Positions 8,329-15,797 of a DNA stretch of 64,000 nucleotides are shown piece after piece. Each line of letters opens with the position of its first letter. Position 1 is the stretch's first letter. The notes under the pieces are model-generated. The model saw nothing but the letters and a program-made list of their open reading frames with translations, was not told the DNA's origin and did no database searches. This stretch comes from Luteimonas sp. MC1572 (lineage in GTDB: Bacteria; Pseudomonadota; Gammaproteobacteria; Xanthomonadales; Xanthomonadaceae). Position numbers and translations under genes: made by a program. Location: positions 2,604,001-2,668,000 of the forward strand of contig NZ_CP067112.1 of assembly GCF_016615815.1 (NCBI RefSeq), read 5' to 3'.

Positions 8329-8352
8329 GTCCTCCCCCATGCGGGGGAGGAC
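8329..8352. terminator. Strong 10-bp hairpin between the histone-like gene and nrdJb
   Basis: GTCCTCCCCC (8329-8338) pairs perfectly with GGGGGAGGAC (8343-8352) around a 4-nt loop. It sits in the 63-nt gap between the two genes. Without a T tract it may act as an attenuator, mRNA stabiliser or processing site rather than a simple terminator. Confidence 0.5.
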
Positions 8353-8361
8353 CTGGCGGGA

Positions 8362-8967
8362 TTACCTGGCGGCGGACTTCCGGGCGCCGGCCTTTTTCGC
8401 GGCCTTCTTCGGTGCGGCCTTGCGGACCGCCTTGCCGACGGCCTTCTTCGCCGCGGCCTTCCTGGGGGCGGCCTTCTTCGTCGCCTTCTTCGCGGCCTTC
8501 TTCGCGACCTTCTTCACCGCGGCCTTTTTCGTGGCCGCCTTCTTCACTACCTTGCGGGTGGCCTTCTTCACCGCGGCCTTGGTCGCCGCCGTCTTCCGGG
8601 CCACCTTCTTCGCGGCCTTCTTCACCGCTTTCTTGGCAGTCGCCTTCTTCGCCGCCTTCTTGGCCGTGGCCTTCTTCGCAGCCTTCTTGCCCACGCCCTT
8701 GCGCTTGAGCGTGCCGGCCTCGGCCTTGGCGCTGGCGCTGGTCGCGGCCAGGCTGCTCTTGGCCTTGGCCACGCGCTTGGTCACGGCCTTCTTCGCCTTG
8801 ACGGCGGATTTGGCCACGGCCTTCTCGGCCTTCTTCGCCGTGGTCTTCGCCGTCTTCACCGCGCTGGAGGCGCGCTTGGACACCGCGGCACCAAGTTCCT
8901 TCGCCTTGTCGGCGACGGCCTCGGCGGCATTGCTGAGGGTCGTGGCGACCCCGTTGCCGTTGCTCAT
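8362..8967 (-). CDS. Histone H1-like Lys/Ala-rich DNA-binding protein
   Basis: A 201-residue, extremely basic protein. After about 50 residues that include an N-terminal helix (LSNAAEAVADKAKELGAAV), the rest is built of repeated short units such as AKKA, VKKAAKK and TAKKAAKK, the pattern of eukaryotic histone H1 tails and bacterial Hc1/AlgP-type proteins. It should bind DNA without sequence preference and condense the chromosome. Start 8967 has GAGGGGAAC upstream; the frame is open to 9042. It lies between the two halves of the ribonucleotide reductase on the same strand, about 130 bp after nrdJ, with its own -10 element. The repeats make copy number unstable between strains. Confidence 0.85.
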   Translation of the reverse strand: MSNGNGVATTLSNAAEAVADKAKELGAAVSKRASSAVKTAKTTAKKAEKAVAKSAVKAKKAVTKRVAKAKSSLAATSASAKAEAGTLKRKGVGKKAAKKATAKKAAKKATAKKAVKKAAKKVARKTAATKAAVKKATRKVVKKAATKKAAVKKVAKKAAKKATKKAAPRKAAAKKAVGKAVRKAAPKKAAKKAGARKSAAR

Positions 8968-9015
8968 CTTGTTCCCCTCGTCGGTCGTGTGGCGGGCAAA
9001 GCGCCCGCGGGGCGA

Positions 9016-9021
9016 AATGTA
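9016..9021 (-). promoter_or_regulatory. -10 element for the histone-like gene
   Basis: TACATT in the gap after nrdJ, about 50 nt upstream of the start codon, suggesting expression independent of nrdJ. The -35 (TTGCAT, 19-bp spacing) is poor. Confidence 0.35.
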
Positions 9022-9099
9022 GCGCGAAGCCGTTCCGTGCATGCAAACGCGGAGTGCACAGCCGTCCGCCCCGTCGACGCGGGGCGGGCGGCGACCGGG

Positions 9100-11259
9100 C
9101 TAGAACTTGCCGTAATAGCCTTCCTTGAGCGCGTCGAAGAGGTTGGCGGCGCTGTGCATCTCGCCGTCGTACTCGATCTCCTCGTTGCCCTTCACCTCGA
9201 CCGTGCTGCCGTCCTCGAGCTCGAAGCGGTACAGGGTGTTCTCGAGGTCGGAATCCTTGACCAGCACGCCCTGGAACGCGGCGGGATTGAAGCGGAACGT
9301 GGTGCAGCCCTTCAGCCCCTGCGCGTGCGCGTACAGGTAGATGTCCTTGAAGTCCTCGTAGGGATAGTCGGTCGGGACGTTGGCGGTCTTGGAGATCGAC
9401 GAGTCGACCCACTTCTGCGCCGCGGCCTGCACGTCGACGTGCTCCTTCGGATTGATGTCGTCGGCGCTGATGAAATAGTCCGGCAGCTTCGCATCCGCCT
9501 CCTCGCTGAACGGCATCGCCTTCGGGTTGACCAGCACCCGGTAGGCGAGCAGCTCGTACGAGAACACGTCGACCTTTTCCTTGGACTTCTTGCCTTCGCG
9601 GATCACGTTGCGGCTGTAGTGGTGCGCGAACGACGGCTCGATGCCGTTGGAGGCGTTGTTGGCCAGCGACAGGCTGATCGTGCCGGTGGGCGCGATGGAG
9701 CTGTGGTGGGTGAAGCGCGCACCGGTCTCGGCGAGCTGCTCGACGAGTTCGGGGGCGACCTCGGCGATGCGCTGCATGTAGCGCGAATAGCGCGCGTGCA
9801 GGACCTTGCCGGGGACCTCCTGGCCGATCTTCCAGCCGTCGCGCGCCATCTCGGGGCGCTTGCGCAGCATTTCGGCGGTAACCTCGAAGCGCTCCTCCAT
9901 GATCGGCGCCGGGCCCTTCTCGCCGGCCAGCGCCAGGCCGGTTTCCCAGCCCGCCACCGCCATGTCGCGGGCGATGCGCTCGGTGAACTCGCAGCTCTCC
10001 TGCGAGCCGTACTTCATGCGCAGCATGGTCAGCGTGGAGCCGAGGCCGAGGAAGCCCATGCCGTGGCGACGCTTGCGGATGATCTCGCGGCGCTGCTCCT
10101 CCAGCGGCAGGCCGTTGACCTCGACCACGTTGTCGAGCATGCGCGTGAACACGCGCACGACCTCCTTGTATTCCTCCCAGTCGAACGTCGCCTGGTCGGT
10201 GAACGCGCCGTGCACGAAGCTGGTCAGGTTGACCGAGCCGAGCAGGCAGGCGCCGTACGGCGGCAGCGGCTGCTCGCCACAGGGGTTGGTGGCGCGGATG
10301 GTCTCGCACCACCAGTTGTTGTTCATCTCGTTGACGCGGTCGATCAGGATGAAGCCCGGCTCGGCGTAGTCGTACGTCGAGACCATGATCATGTCCCACA
10401 GGTGCCGCGCGCGGATGTGGCCGTAGACCTTGCACGCCACCAGGCCGTCGTCGCGGACGATGTAGCCGGCGTGCTGCGGCCACTCGCGCCACACCACCTG
10501 CGCCGGGTCGGCCATGTCGATGTCGCCGGTTTCCTTGTCGCTCACCGGGAACACCAGCGGCCAGTCACCATCGGACTTGACCGCGTCGATGAAGCCGTCG
10601 GTGACCAGCAGCGACAGGTTGAACTGGCGCAGGCGACCATCCTCGCGCTTGGCGCGGATGAAGTCGCGCACGTCCGGATGTCCGACGTCGAAGGTGCCCA
10701 TCTGCGCGCCGCGGCGGCCGCCGGCCGACGATACCGTGAAGCACATCTTGTCGTAGATATCCATGAACGACATCGGGCCGGAGGTATACGCGCCGGCGCC
10801 CGCGACGAACGCGCCGCGCGGGCGCAGCGTCGAGAACTCGTAGCCGATGCCGCAGCCCGCCTTGAGCGTCAGGCCGGCTTCGTGGACCTTCTCGAGGATG
10901 CCGTCCATCGAATCGACGATGGTGCCGGACACCGTGCAGTTGATCGTGCTGGTGGCGGGCTTGTGCGCCAGTGCGCCGGCGTTGGACGTGATGCGGCCGG
11001 CGGGGATCGCCCCGCGGCGCAGCGCCCAGAGGAAGCGCTCGTTCCAGTACTTCTGCTTTTCCGCGGTCGGCTCGGCCTCGGACAGCGCGCGGGCCACGCG
11101 CTGGTAGGTGCCATCGATGTCGGCATCGACGGCGTCGCCCTGCTTGGTCTTCAGGCGGTACTTCTTGTCCCAGATGTCGGCCGAGGCCGGCTGCATCGGG
11201 ATGTCCTGCTCCTTGCCGGCCATGGTGTTCTGTACAGCCTCCAGGCGAACCGTGCTCAT
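9100..11259 (-). CDS. nrdJ: Class II (adenosylcobalamin-dependent) ribonucleotide reductase, catalytic subunit
   Basis: A 719-residue enzyme that makes deoxyribonucleotides using vitamin B12, independent of oxygen. The active-site loop NPCGE gives Asn325, thiyl Cys327 and Glu329; Cys108 and Cys338 are the redox pair, spaced as in Thermotoga NrdJ. TGTISLSLANNASNGIEPSF is the phosphate-binding region. The protein ends after the barrel (DALKEGYYGKF) without the cysteine tail, which is encoded separately at 7519-8298. The ATG at 11259 follows AGGAG by a short spacer; the longer frame to 11361 lies in the leader. Upstream are a good promoter and an NrdR-like box. Confidence 0.92.
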   Translation of the reverse strand: MSTVRLEAVQNTMAGKEQDIPMQPASADIWDKKYRLKTKQGDAVDADIDGTYQRVARALSEAEPTAEKQKYWNERFLWALRRGAIPAGRITSNAGALAHKPATSTINCTVSGTIVDSMDGILEKVHEAGLTLKAGCGIGYEFSTLRPRGAFVAGAGAYTSGPMSFMDIYDKMCFTVSSAGGRRGAQMGTFDVGHPDVRDFIRAKREDGRLRQFNLSLLVTDGFIDAVKSDGDWPLVFPVSDKETGDIDMADPAQVVWREWPQHAGYIVRDDGLVACKVYGHIRARHLWDMIMVSTYDYAEPGFILIDRVNEMNNNWWCETIRATNPCGEQPLPPYGACLLGSVNLTSFVHGAFTDQATFDWEEYKEVVRVFTRMLDNVVEVNGLPLEEQRREIIRKRRHGMGFLGLGSTLTMLRMKYGSQESCEFTERIARDMAVAGWETGLALAGEKGPAPIMEERFEVTAEMLRKRPEMARDGWKIGQEVPGKVLHARYSRYMQRIAEVAPELVEQLAETGARFTHHSSIAPTGTISLSLANNASNGIEPSFAHHYSRNVIREGKKSKEKVDVFSYELLAYRVLVNPKAMPFSEEADAKLPDYFISADDINPKEHVDVQAAAQKWVDSSISKTANVPTDYPYEDFKDIYLYAHAQGLKGCTTFRFNPAAFQGVLVKDSDLENTLYRFELEDGSTVEVKGNEEIEYDGEMHSAANLFDALKEGYYGKF

Positions 11260-11394
11260 GCTGCTCCTATCTCCTTGTCGCTGCCCGGCTGCGCGTGCAC
11301 AGGCCCGTTCTTGTTGTGATGCCGGTCGCGGACCGCGGTGGGCGGATCGCGCCGACGGCAAAGCCGCAGGCGCGCTACGCGCACCGTGCGAAAG

Positions 11395-11430
11395 TCATTC
11401 TTCGTGGTAGCCGGCTGCGACGTCCTGCAT
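11395..11430 (-). CDS. Candidate 11-aa leader peptide in the nrdJ leader
   Basis: ATG CAG GAC ... GAA TGA encodes MQDVAAGYHEE, with AGGGG 9 nt upstream. The AGGGG lies in a small CCAC/GTGG hairpin that could hide it. It is inside the predicted 267-nt nrdJ leader. Evidence is weak: short length and no homology. Confidence 0.2.
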   Translation of the reverse strand: MQDVAAGYHEE

Positions 11431-11504
11431 GCTGAACCACCCCTGTGGCGTCTGCGCTGCCTGAAGCCCATTCAACAACCACTGGGCCCTGCCTGCCTGC
11501 CCGA

Positions 11505-11520
11505 CCCCAACATGTTGTGG
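11505..11520. promoter_or_regulatory. NrdR-like box
   Basis: Read on the minus strand, CCACAACATGTTGGGG fits the NrdR consensus acaCwAtATaTwGtgt at C4, w5, A6, A8, T9, T11, w12 and G13. It lies about +7 to +22 from the predicted nrdJ transcription start, where a repressor would block transcription. NrdR boxes usually come in pairs; I find only one. Confidence 0.45.
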
Positions 11521-11532
11521 CCGAGGGCAGTG

Positions 11533-11561
11533 ACGTTAAGCGCGGTGCGGGGCGAAGTCAA
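11533..11561 (-). promoter_or_regulatory. nrdJ promoter
   Basis: TTGACT (11556-11561), 17-bp spacer, TAACGT (11533-11538). The predicted start near 11526 gives a leader of about 267 nt. The 545-bp gap 11260-11804 thus holds this leader, the promoter, the NrdR-like box and, at its other end, the GTTTCAG repeats. I found no cobalamin riboswitch core in it. Confidence 0.55.
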
Positions 11562-11696
11562 TCGCCCACACGGGCATCCGGACGCCGGCCCAGCGGTGTC
11601 GCGCCGTCCGGCGAAAATCGAGACGCGCGGCACATGCGACACGTCCCACCCACGCGCGCCCGGCCGGAATGCCGGCAAGGACCGCGTCAGTCGGCG

Positions 11697-11723
11697 GTTT
11701 CAGGATGTTTCAGCTTGTTTCAG
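11697..11723 (+). repeat. Three GTTTCAG repeats at 10-bp spacing
   Basis: Perfect GTTTCAG copies start at 11697, 11707 and 11717, one per helical turn, followed by a degenerate TTTTGCAG. They lie about 80 bp upstream of the autotransporter-like gene, suggesting cooperative regulator binding on one DNA face. Confidence 0.5.
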
Positions 11724-11804
11724 TGGATTTTGCAGGCGCAACGGGCCACGTGAGGCGTTGTATCGGACTGGGCAGACACGCCCATCCACGCGAGGAACGC
11801 CGTC

Positions 11805-13730
11805 ATGACCCCCACCCTGCCCCGAGTCTCCATCCTCTGCCTTGCCGCACTGCTCGTGCCCGCCTGCGCCGGCGGGAGCGGCAGCGACCTGGCCTCGTCC
11901 ACGGCCGCCCCATCGCCACCATCATCACCACCCCCTCCTGATCTACCGCCACCGCCGGAGCCCTGCGAGGCCCCGATCACCGATGACTGCGTCCTGGAAG
12001 GCGTGTACACGCTGACCTTCGACGAGTACGGGATGAGCGGAGGCCGCCAGAGCGCGCACAAGCTGTTCGTGCATGGCGGCATGTCGGGCGGCGGGTGGGT
12101 GAACCTGAAGGATGGCGAATACCGCTTTGCCGGTGGCACCGGGATCGCAGGCACCACCCTGGTTGTCTGGGACAGGCTGGTGTCGGACGTGCACATCCAC
12201 CACGACTACACCGGGCTGGGCTTCGCCGGGGAAAGCGAGCTGTGGCTGCTCGGGACCGTGCAGGGCAACGTGGTGAACGAGGAGCGACTCAACCTGACCT
12301 GCTGGAGCGGCATCCACGGCTGCGCGTCAGTCCCGCAGCAGCGCATCGACGGGAACTACACCCAGCTGGCGGAAGGCGTGCTGGAAACCGTGCTGGGCAG
12401 GCACCTGCAGGTCACCGGCACCGCCGCGCTCGACGGTTGGCTGTTGCTGGCCCGCGGTGATGCGCAGTACGTGCTGCCCACCGCTCCCAGCAGCGTGCTG
12501 GTCCTGCATGCCGACGACGGCGTCAGCGGCGCGTTCGATGGCTGGTCCACGACCAGCCTGTTCCTCGAAGGTGCGCTCCGCTACACCGCCAGCGACGTGT
12601 TCTTCGATGCCACCCGGATCTCGTTGCAGGCCGCTTCGGCCTCCAACGGGATCAGCGACCCATTGAGCCTCGCCAGCGCGTCCAACCTCGACAGCGCGCT
12701 CGCCGGCGCCGACCGCTTCGCGCTCCTGCCGCGCACCGCGCTGGACGACGCGCAGCGCAGCTTCCTCGCGTCGGCGGCATCGCTGCTGTGGCTGCAGGAT
12801 CCGGCGCAGGCGAAGCGCAGCTTCGACAGCCTGGCCGGCCACGCCCACACGACCATGCAGGAGGCGCTGCACCGGCGTTCCGCAGAGGCGTCGGCGCAGC
12901 TCGATGCGCGACTGGCCAGCCAGGCCTACGACTACGGGACGGTGTGGTGGGCGGATGCTGCGCGCGCGCATGCGCCCGGCCATGGCCTTGGAGGCCCGGC
13001 CACCGGGCTCGACCGGTGGCTGTCACCGCGCCTGCTGGTCGGTGGCAGCGTCAGCGGCGGACGCGCAGCACTGCAGGTCGACCGGCTGGGCGGCGTGGGA
13101 GAGGGCGAATCGCCGGCGGCGGCCTTCCATGCCCACTACCGCGGCGATGGCTGGCACCTCAACGGCGTGCTTGGCGCCGGCCGCACCTGGCTGCAACTGC
13201 AACGGCCCATCGAACCCGGCGCCGACGGCCGTCATGTCGCCCATTCGCAGCGCAGTTTCGAACACGGGTTCCTGCATGGCGAGATCGGCGGTGCCGTGCC
13301 GCTCGGCGCAGGCAGCCTGGTGCCGTTCCTGGCGCTGGACTACAGCCGCGCGCGGAGCGATGCGTTCGCCGAACAGGGCGACACCGGCTTCGAACTGGTC
13401 GCCGGGCCATCGCGGTCGACACGACTCTCCGCCGCGGTGGGCGCGCGCTACGCCCGCGACTGGACGATTGGCCGGCAACGGCTGCGCCTGGAGCTGGACG
13501 CGCGCTTCCATCGAGACGTGATCGACGACACCACGTTGCGTGCGGCATTCCGCGGCGTTCCAGACGTCGGGTTCGCGCTGCCGGGCGAGCGCAAAGCCGG
13601 CGGCGGCGCGCTGCGCGTGGGCCTGGGCGGCGACATCGGCCGGTATTCGCAATGGCGGATGGATTACGCCGACGGCGCCGACGACCGCCGCGACCGGAGC
13701 TGGATGCTCGCCCTGCGCCATGCGTTCTGA
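11805..13730 (+). CDS. Autotransporter-like outer-membrane protein with lipobox
   Basis: A 641-residue protein. The signal peptide ends in a lipobox-like LLVPAC (Cys21), then a Ser/Pro-rich spacer (residues about 32-52), a beta-rich passenger (about 55-290), and a C-terminal autotransporter beta-barrel domain (about 370-641) with alternating strands and the typical final ALRHAF, ending in Phe. The passenger has LDGWLLLARGDAQYVLPTAP-type strands similar to autotransporter junction regions. Lipidated autotransporters are uncommon; Neisseria NalP is the known case. I see no protease or lipase catalytic motif. GAGGA lies 8 nt before the ATG. Upstream are the GTTTCAG repeats. Confidence 0.75.
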   Translation: MTPTLPRVSILCLAALLVPACAGGSGSDLASSTAAPSPPSSPPPPDLPPPPEPCEAPITDDCVLEGVYTLTFDEYGMSGGRQSAHKLFVHGGMSGGGWVNLKDGEYRFAGGTGIAGTTLVVWDRLVSDVHIHHDYTGLGFAGESELWLLGTVQGNVVNEERLNLTCWSGIHGCASVPQQRIDGNYTQLAEGVLETVLGRHLQVTGTAALDGWLLLARGDAQYVLPTAPSSVLVLHADDGVSGAFDGWSTTSLFLEGALRYTASDVFFDATRISLQAASASNGISDPLSLASASNLDSALAGADRFALLPRTALDDAQRSFLASAASLLWLQDPAQAKRSFDSLAGHAHTTMQEALHRRSAEASAQLDARLASQAYDYGTVWWADAARAHAPGHGLGGPATGLDRWLSPRLLVGGSVSGGRAALQVDRLGGVGEGESPAAAFHAHYRGDGWHLNGVLGAGRTWLQLQRPIEPGADGRHVAHSQRSFEHGFLHGEIGGAVPLGAGSLVPFLALDYSRARSDAFAEQGDTGFELVAGPSRSTRLSAAVGARYARDWTIGRQRLRLELDARFHRDVIDDTTLRAAFRGVPDVGFALPGERKAGGGALRVGLGGDIGRYSQWRMDYADGADDRRDRSWMLALRHAF

Positions 13731-13945
13731 GCGGTGACGCCGGGGCCTGGCGGCAGCTGCCGCTGCGGTTCCTCACGTAGCGGTTACGGTAGCTTAGGCA
13801 CGTTGTCGATCCCGTCCGACCCGGAGACGCTGTCGGGTGCCTCCGGGTTGTCGGGTCGCCACATGCCGCCGTTTTCCAGCCACGCCAGCTTTCAGGGACG
13901 ATTGCACCAGTCCCGGCGAAACTCGACAGGGTTCCCCTCCGCACC

Positions 13946-15406
13946 ATGCCGATGAAGCACTCGACGCGAACCCTCCTCACCCTGACCCTTGCCGCTGCGT
14001 TTGGCGGTTTCGCCGCCACAGCGATCCGCGATGCGCTGCAGGTGCCCGCGCGCGCGGTCGAGCCGGCCTCGCCGACGCTGCTGCTTCCCACGCTGGCGAC
14101 GGTGCCCGCCACGGTCGAAGGCCAGGCCCTGCCCTCGCTTGCGCCGATGCTGCGCCGGGTCACGCCGGCGGTGGTCAGCGTGCATTCCCGCCAGCGCGTG
14201 CGCATCAACAACCCGTTCGCCAACGACCCCTTCTTCCGCCGCATGTTTCCCGACATCCCCGAGGAGCGGATCAACGAGTCGCTGGGCTCGGGCGTCATCG
14301 TCGACGCCGCGCGCGGCTACGTTCTCACCAACCACCACGTGATCGAGGGCGCCGACGAGGTGTCGGTGACGCTGGCGGACGGCCGCACCCTGGCGGCCGA
14401 GTTCGTCGGCTCCGATGGCGACACCGACATCGCGCTGATGAAGATCCCGGTGGCGCCCGACGGCACCCCGCTGCAGGCGATGCCGCTTGCCGACAGCAGC
14501 GCGCTGGAGGTCGGCGACTTCGTGGTCGCGGTCGGCAACCCGTTCGGTGTCGGCCAGACGGTGACCTCGGGCATCGTGTCCGCGGTCGGGCGCAGCAACG
14601 TGCCCGGCGTGGGGTTCCAGAATTTCATCCAGACCGACGCCAGCATCAACCCGGGAAATTCCGGCGGTGCGCTGGTCAACCTGCGCGGCGAACTGGTCGG
14701 CATCAACACCGCAAGCTTCAACCCGCGCGGCAGCATGGCCGGCAACATCGGCCTGGGCTTCGCGATCCCGGCAAACCTGGCGCGTGACGTGCTGCAGCAG
14801 CTCGCCTCCACCGGCGAGGTGCGCCGCGGATCGCTGGGCCTCGACAGCCAGGATCTCGACGACCGGCTCGCCGCCAGCCTCGGGCTGGAGCCGGGCAGCC
14901 GGGGCGCGGTGGTGACCCGCGTCTATCCCGGCTCCGCCGCGGCCGAGGCCGGCATCCGGCCCGGCGACGTGATCGCCGCCGCCAACGGCCAGCGCATCGC
15001 CAACAGCGAGTCGCTGCGCAACTTCCAGGGCCTGCAGCCGGCCAATGCGCGGGTCACGCTCGAGGTACGCCGCGACGGCACGACCCGCCAGGTCGCCACC
15101 ACGCTGCGCGAGCAGCCGCGCATGATCGCCGGACAGCAGCTCGACCCGCGGCTGTCAGGCGCGTCGTTCGCCGACCTGCCCGAGGCGCTGCGGCGCAGTG
15201 GCGCGGGCGGCGTGCTGGTCGAGAGCGTGGCGCCGGACAGCCGCGCCGCGCGCAGCGGACTGCGCGAAGGCGACGTGGTGCTCGCCGTCGGCCGCGCCCG
15301 CGCCGCCGACCTCGCCGGCCTGCGCACCGCGTTGTCCGATCCACCGCAATCGCTTGTGCTGCGCATCCAGCGCGGCCGCAGCCAGGGCAACCTGGCGATC
15401 GAATGA
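13946..15406 (+). CDS. degP: Do family periplasmic serine protease (DegP/MucD type)
   Basis: A 486-residue protease/chaperone of the cell envelope. An N-terminal membrane anchor or signal sequence precedes the trypsin-like domain with the triad His131 (TNHHVI), Asp161 (DTDIALM) and Ser239 (NPGNSGGAL). Two PDZ domains follow (about 285-370 and 390-480). The protein degrades misfolded envelope proteins. It starts a run of membrane genes on the same strand, the next beginning 22 nt after its stop. No clear sigma-E promoter is seen in the 215-bp upstream gap, which contains the sequence CGTAGCGGTTAC, also found upstream of the CsgG-like gene. Confidence 0.92.
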   Translation: MPMKHSTRTLLTLTLAAAFGGFAATAIRDALQVPARAVEPASPTLLLPTLATVPATVEGQALPSLAPMLRRVTPAVVSVHSRQRVRINNPFANDPFFRRMFPDIPEERINESLGSGVIVDAARGYVLTNHHVIEGADEVSVTLADGRTLAAEFVGSDGDTDIALMKIPVAPDGTPLQAMPLADSSALEVGDFVVAVGNPFGVGQTVTSGIVSAVGRSNVPGVGFQNFIQTDASINPGNSGGALVNLRGELVGINTASFNPRGSMAGNIGLGFAIPANLARDVLQQLASTGEVRRGSLGLDSQDLDDRLAASLGLEPGSRGAVVTRVYPGSAAAEAGIRPGDVIAAANGQRIANSESLRNFQGLQPANARVTLEVRRDGTTRQVATTLREQPRMIAGQQLDPRLSGASFADLPEALRRSGAGGVLVESVAPDSRAARSGLREGDVVLAVGRARAADLAGLRTALSDPPQSLVLRIQRGRSQGNLAIE

Positions 15407-15428
15407 CCCCCCAACGGAGATGACCGCA

Positions 15429-15791
15429 ATGACCCCGACCCACACCGAAAACCTGAAGAGCAACCTGTCCACCGCCGGCGGCCACGTGAAGCAGGCGGCG
15501 GTCGATTCCGCCGACGCGCTGCGCGGCGCGGCGGCGGCGGCCGGTGAAGAACTCCGCCTCGGCAGGGCCAACCTGAAGTCGGACCTCGCCGACGGCGCGC
15601 TGGCCGGGCTGTCCGCGCTGGAAGAAGCCGCCGGCGCCGGCGGCGAGCAGGTGGACCAGCTGCTCGACAAGGGCCGCGACCTCCTCGACAGCGCCGCGGA
15701 CCTGATCCGCGAGCGTCCGATCGCATCCTTCGGCGTCGCCTTCGCCGCCGGCTGGATCATCGCCAAGCTCGCGCGCAGCGGCGGCAAGTAA
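15429..15791 (+). CDS. YqjD/ElaB-like (DUF883-type) membrane-anchored protein
   Basis: A 120-residue protein: a long amphipathic Ala-rich helix, an acidic LDKGRDLLDSAADLIRERP segment, and one C-terminal membrane helix (IASFGVAFAAGWIIAKLA). This matches the YqjD/ElaB family, inner-membrane proteins that bind ribosomes in stationary phase in E. coli. The ATG at 15429 is preferred over 15420 because GGAG is 9 nt upstream of it and abuts the other. It lies between degP and a YqjE-like gene, as in the E. coli yqjDE pair, suggesting an envelope-stress operon. Confidence 0.75.
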   Translation: MTPTHTENLKSNLSTAGGHVKQAAVDSADALRGAAAAAGEELRLGRANLKSDLADGALAGLSALEEAAGAGGEQVDQLLDKGRDLLDSAADLIRERPIASFGVAFAAGWIIAKLARSGGK

Positions 15792-15797
15792 TCCGGC

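Noticed and set aside
7789..11319. A 1176-codon plus-strand frame antisense to nrdJ and the histone-like gene
   Set aside because: The His/Arg/Leu-rich low-complexity translation mirrors the Lys/Ala codons of the minus strand; no start signal or domain.
11260..11530. Cobalamin riboswitch in the nrdJ leader
   Set aside because: I looked for the conserved B12-box core on the minus strand and did not find it; a covariance search would settle it.
13731..13945. Sigma-E promoter upstream of degP
   Set aside because: A GAAACT-like sequence is present but without a matching -10 at the proper distance.
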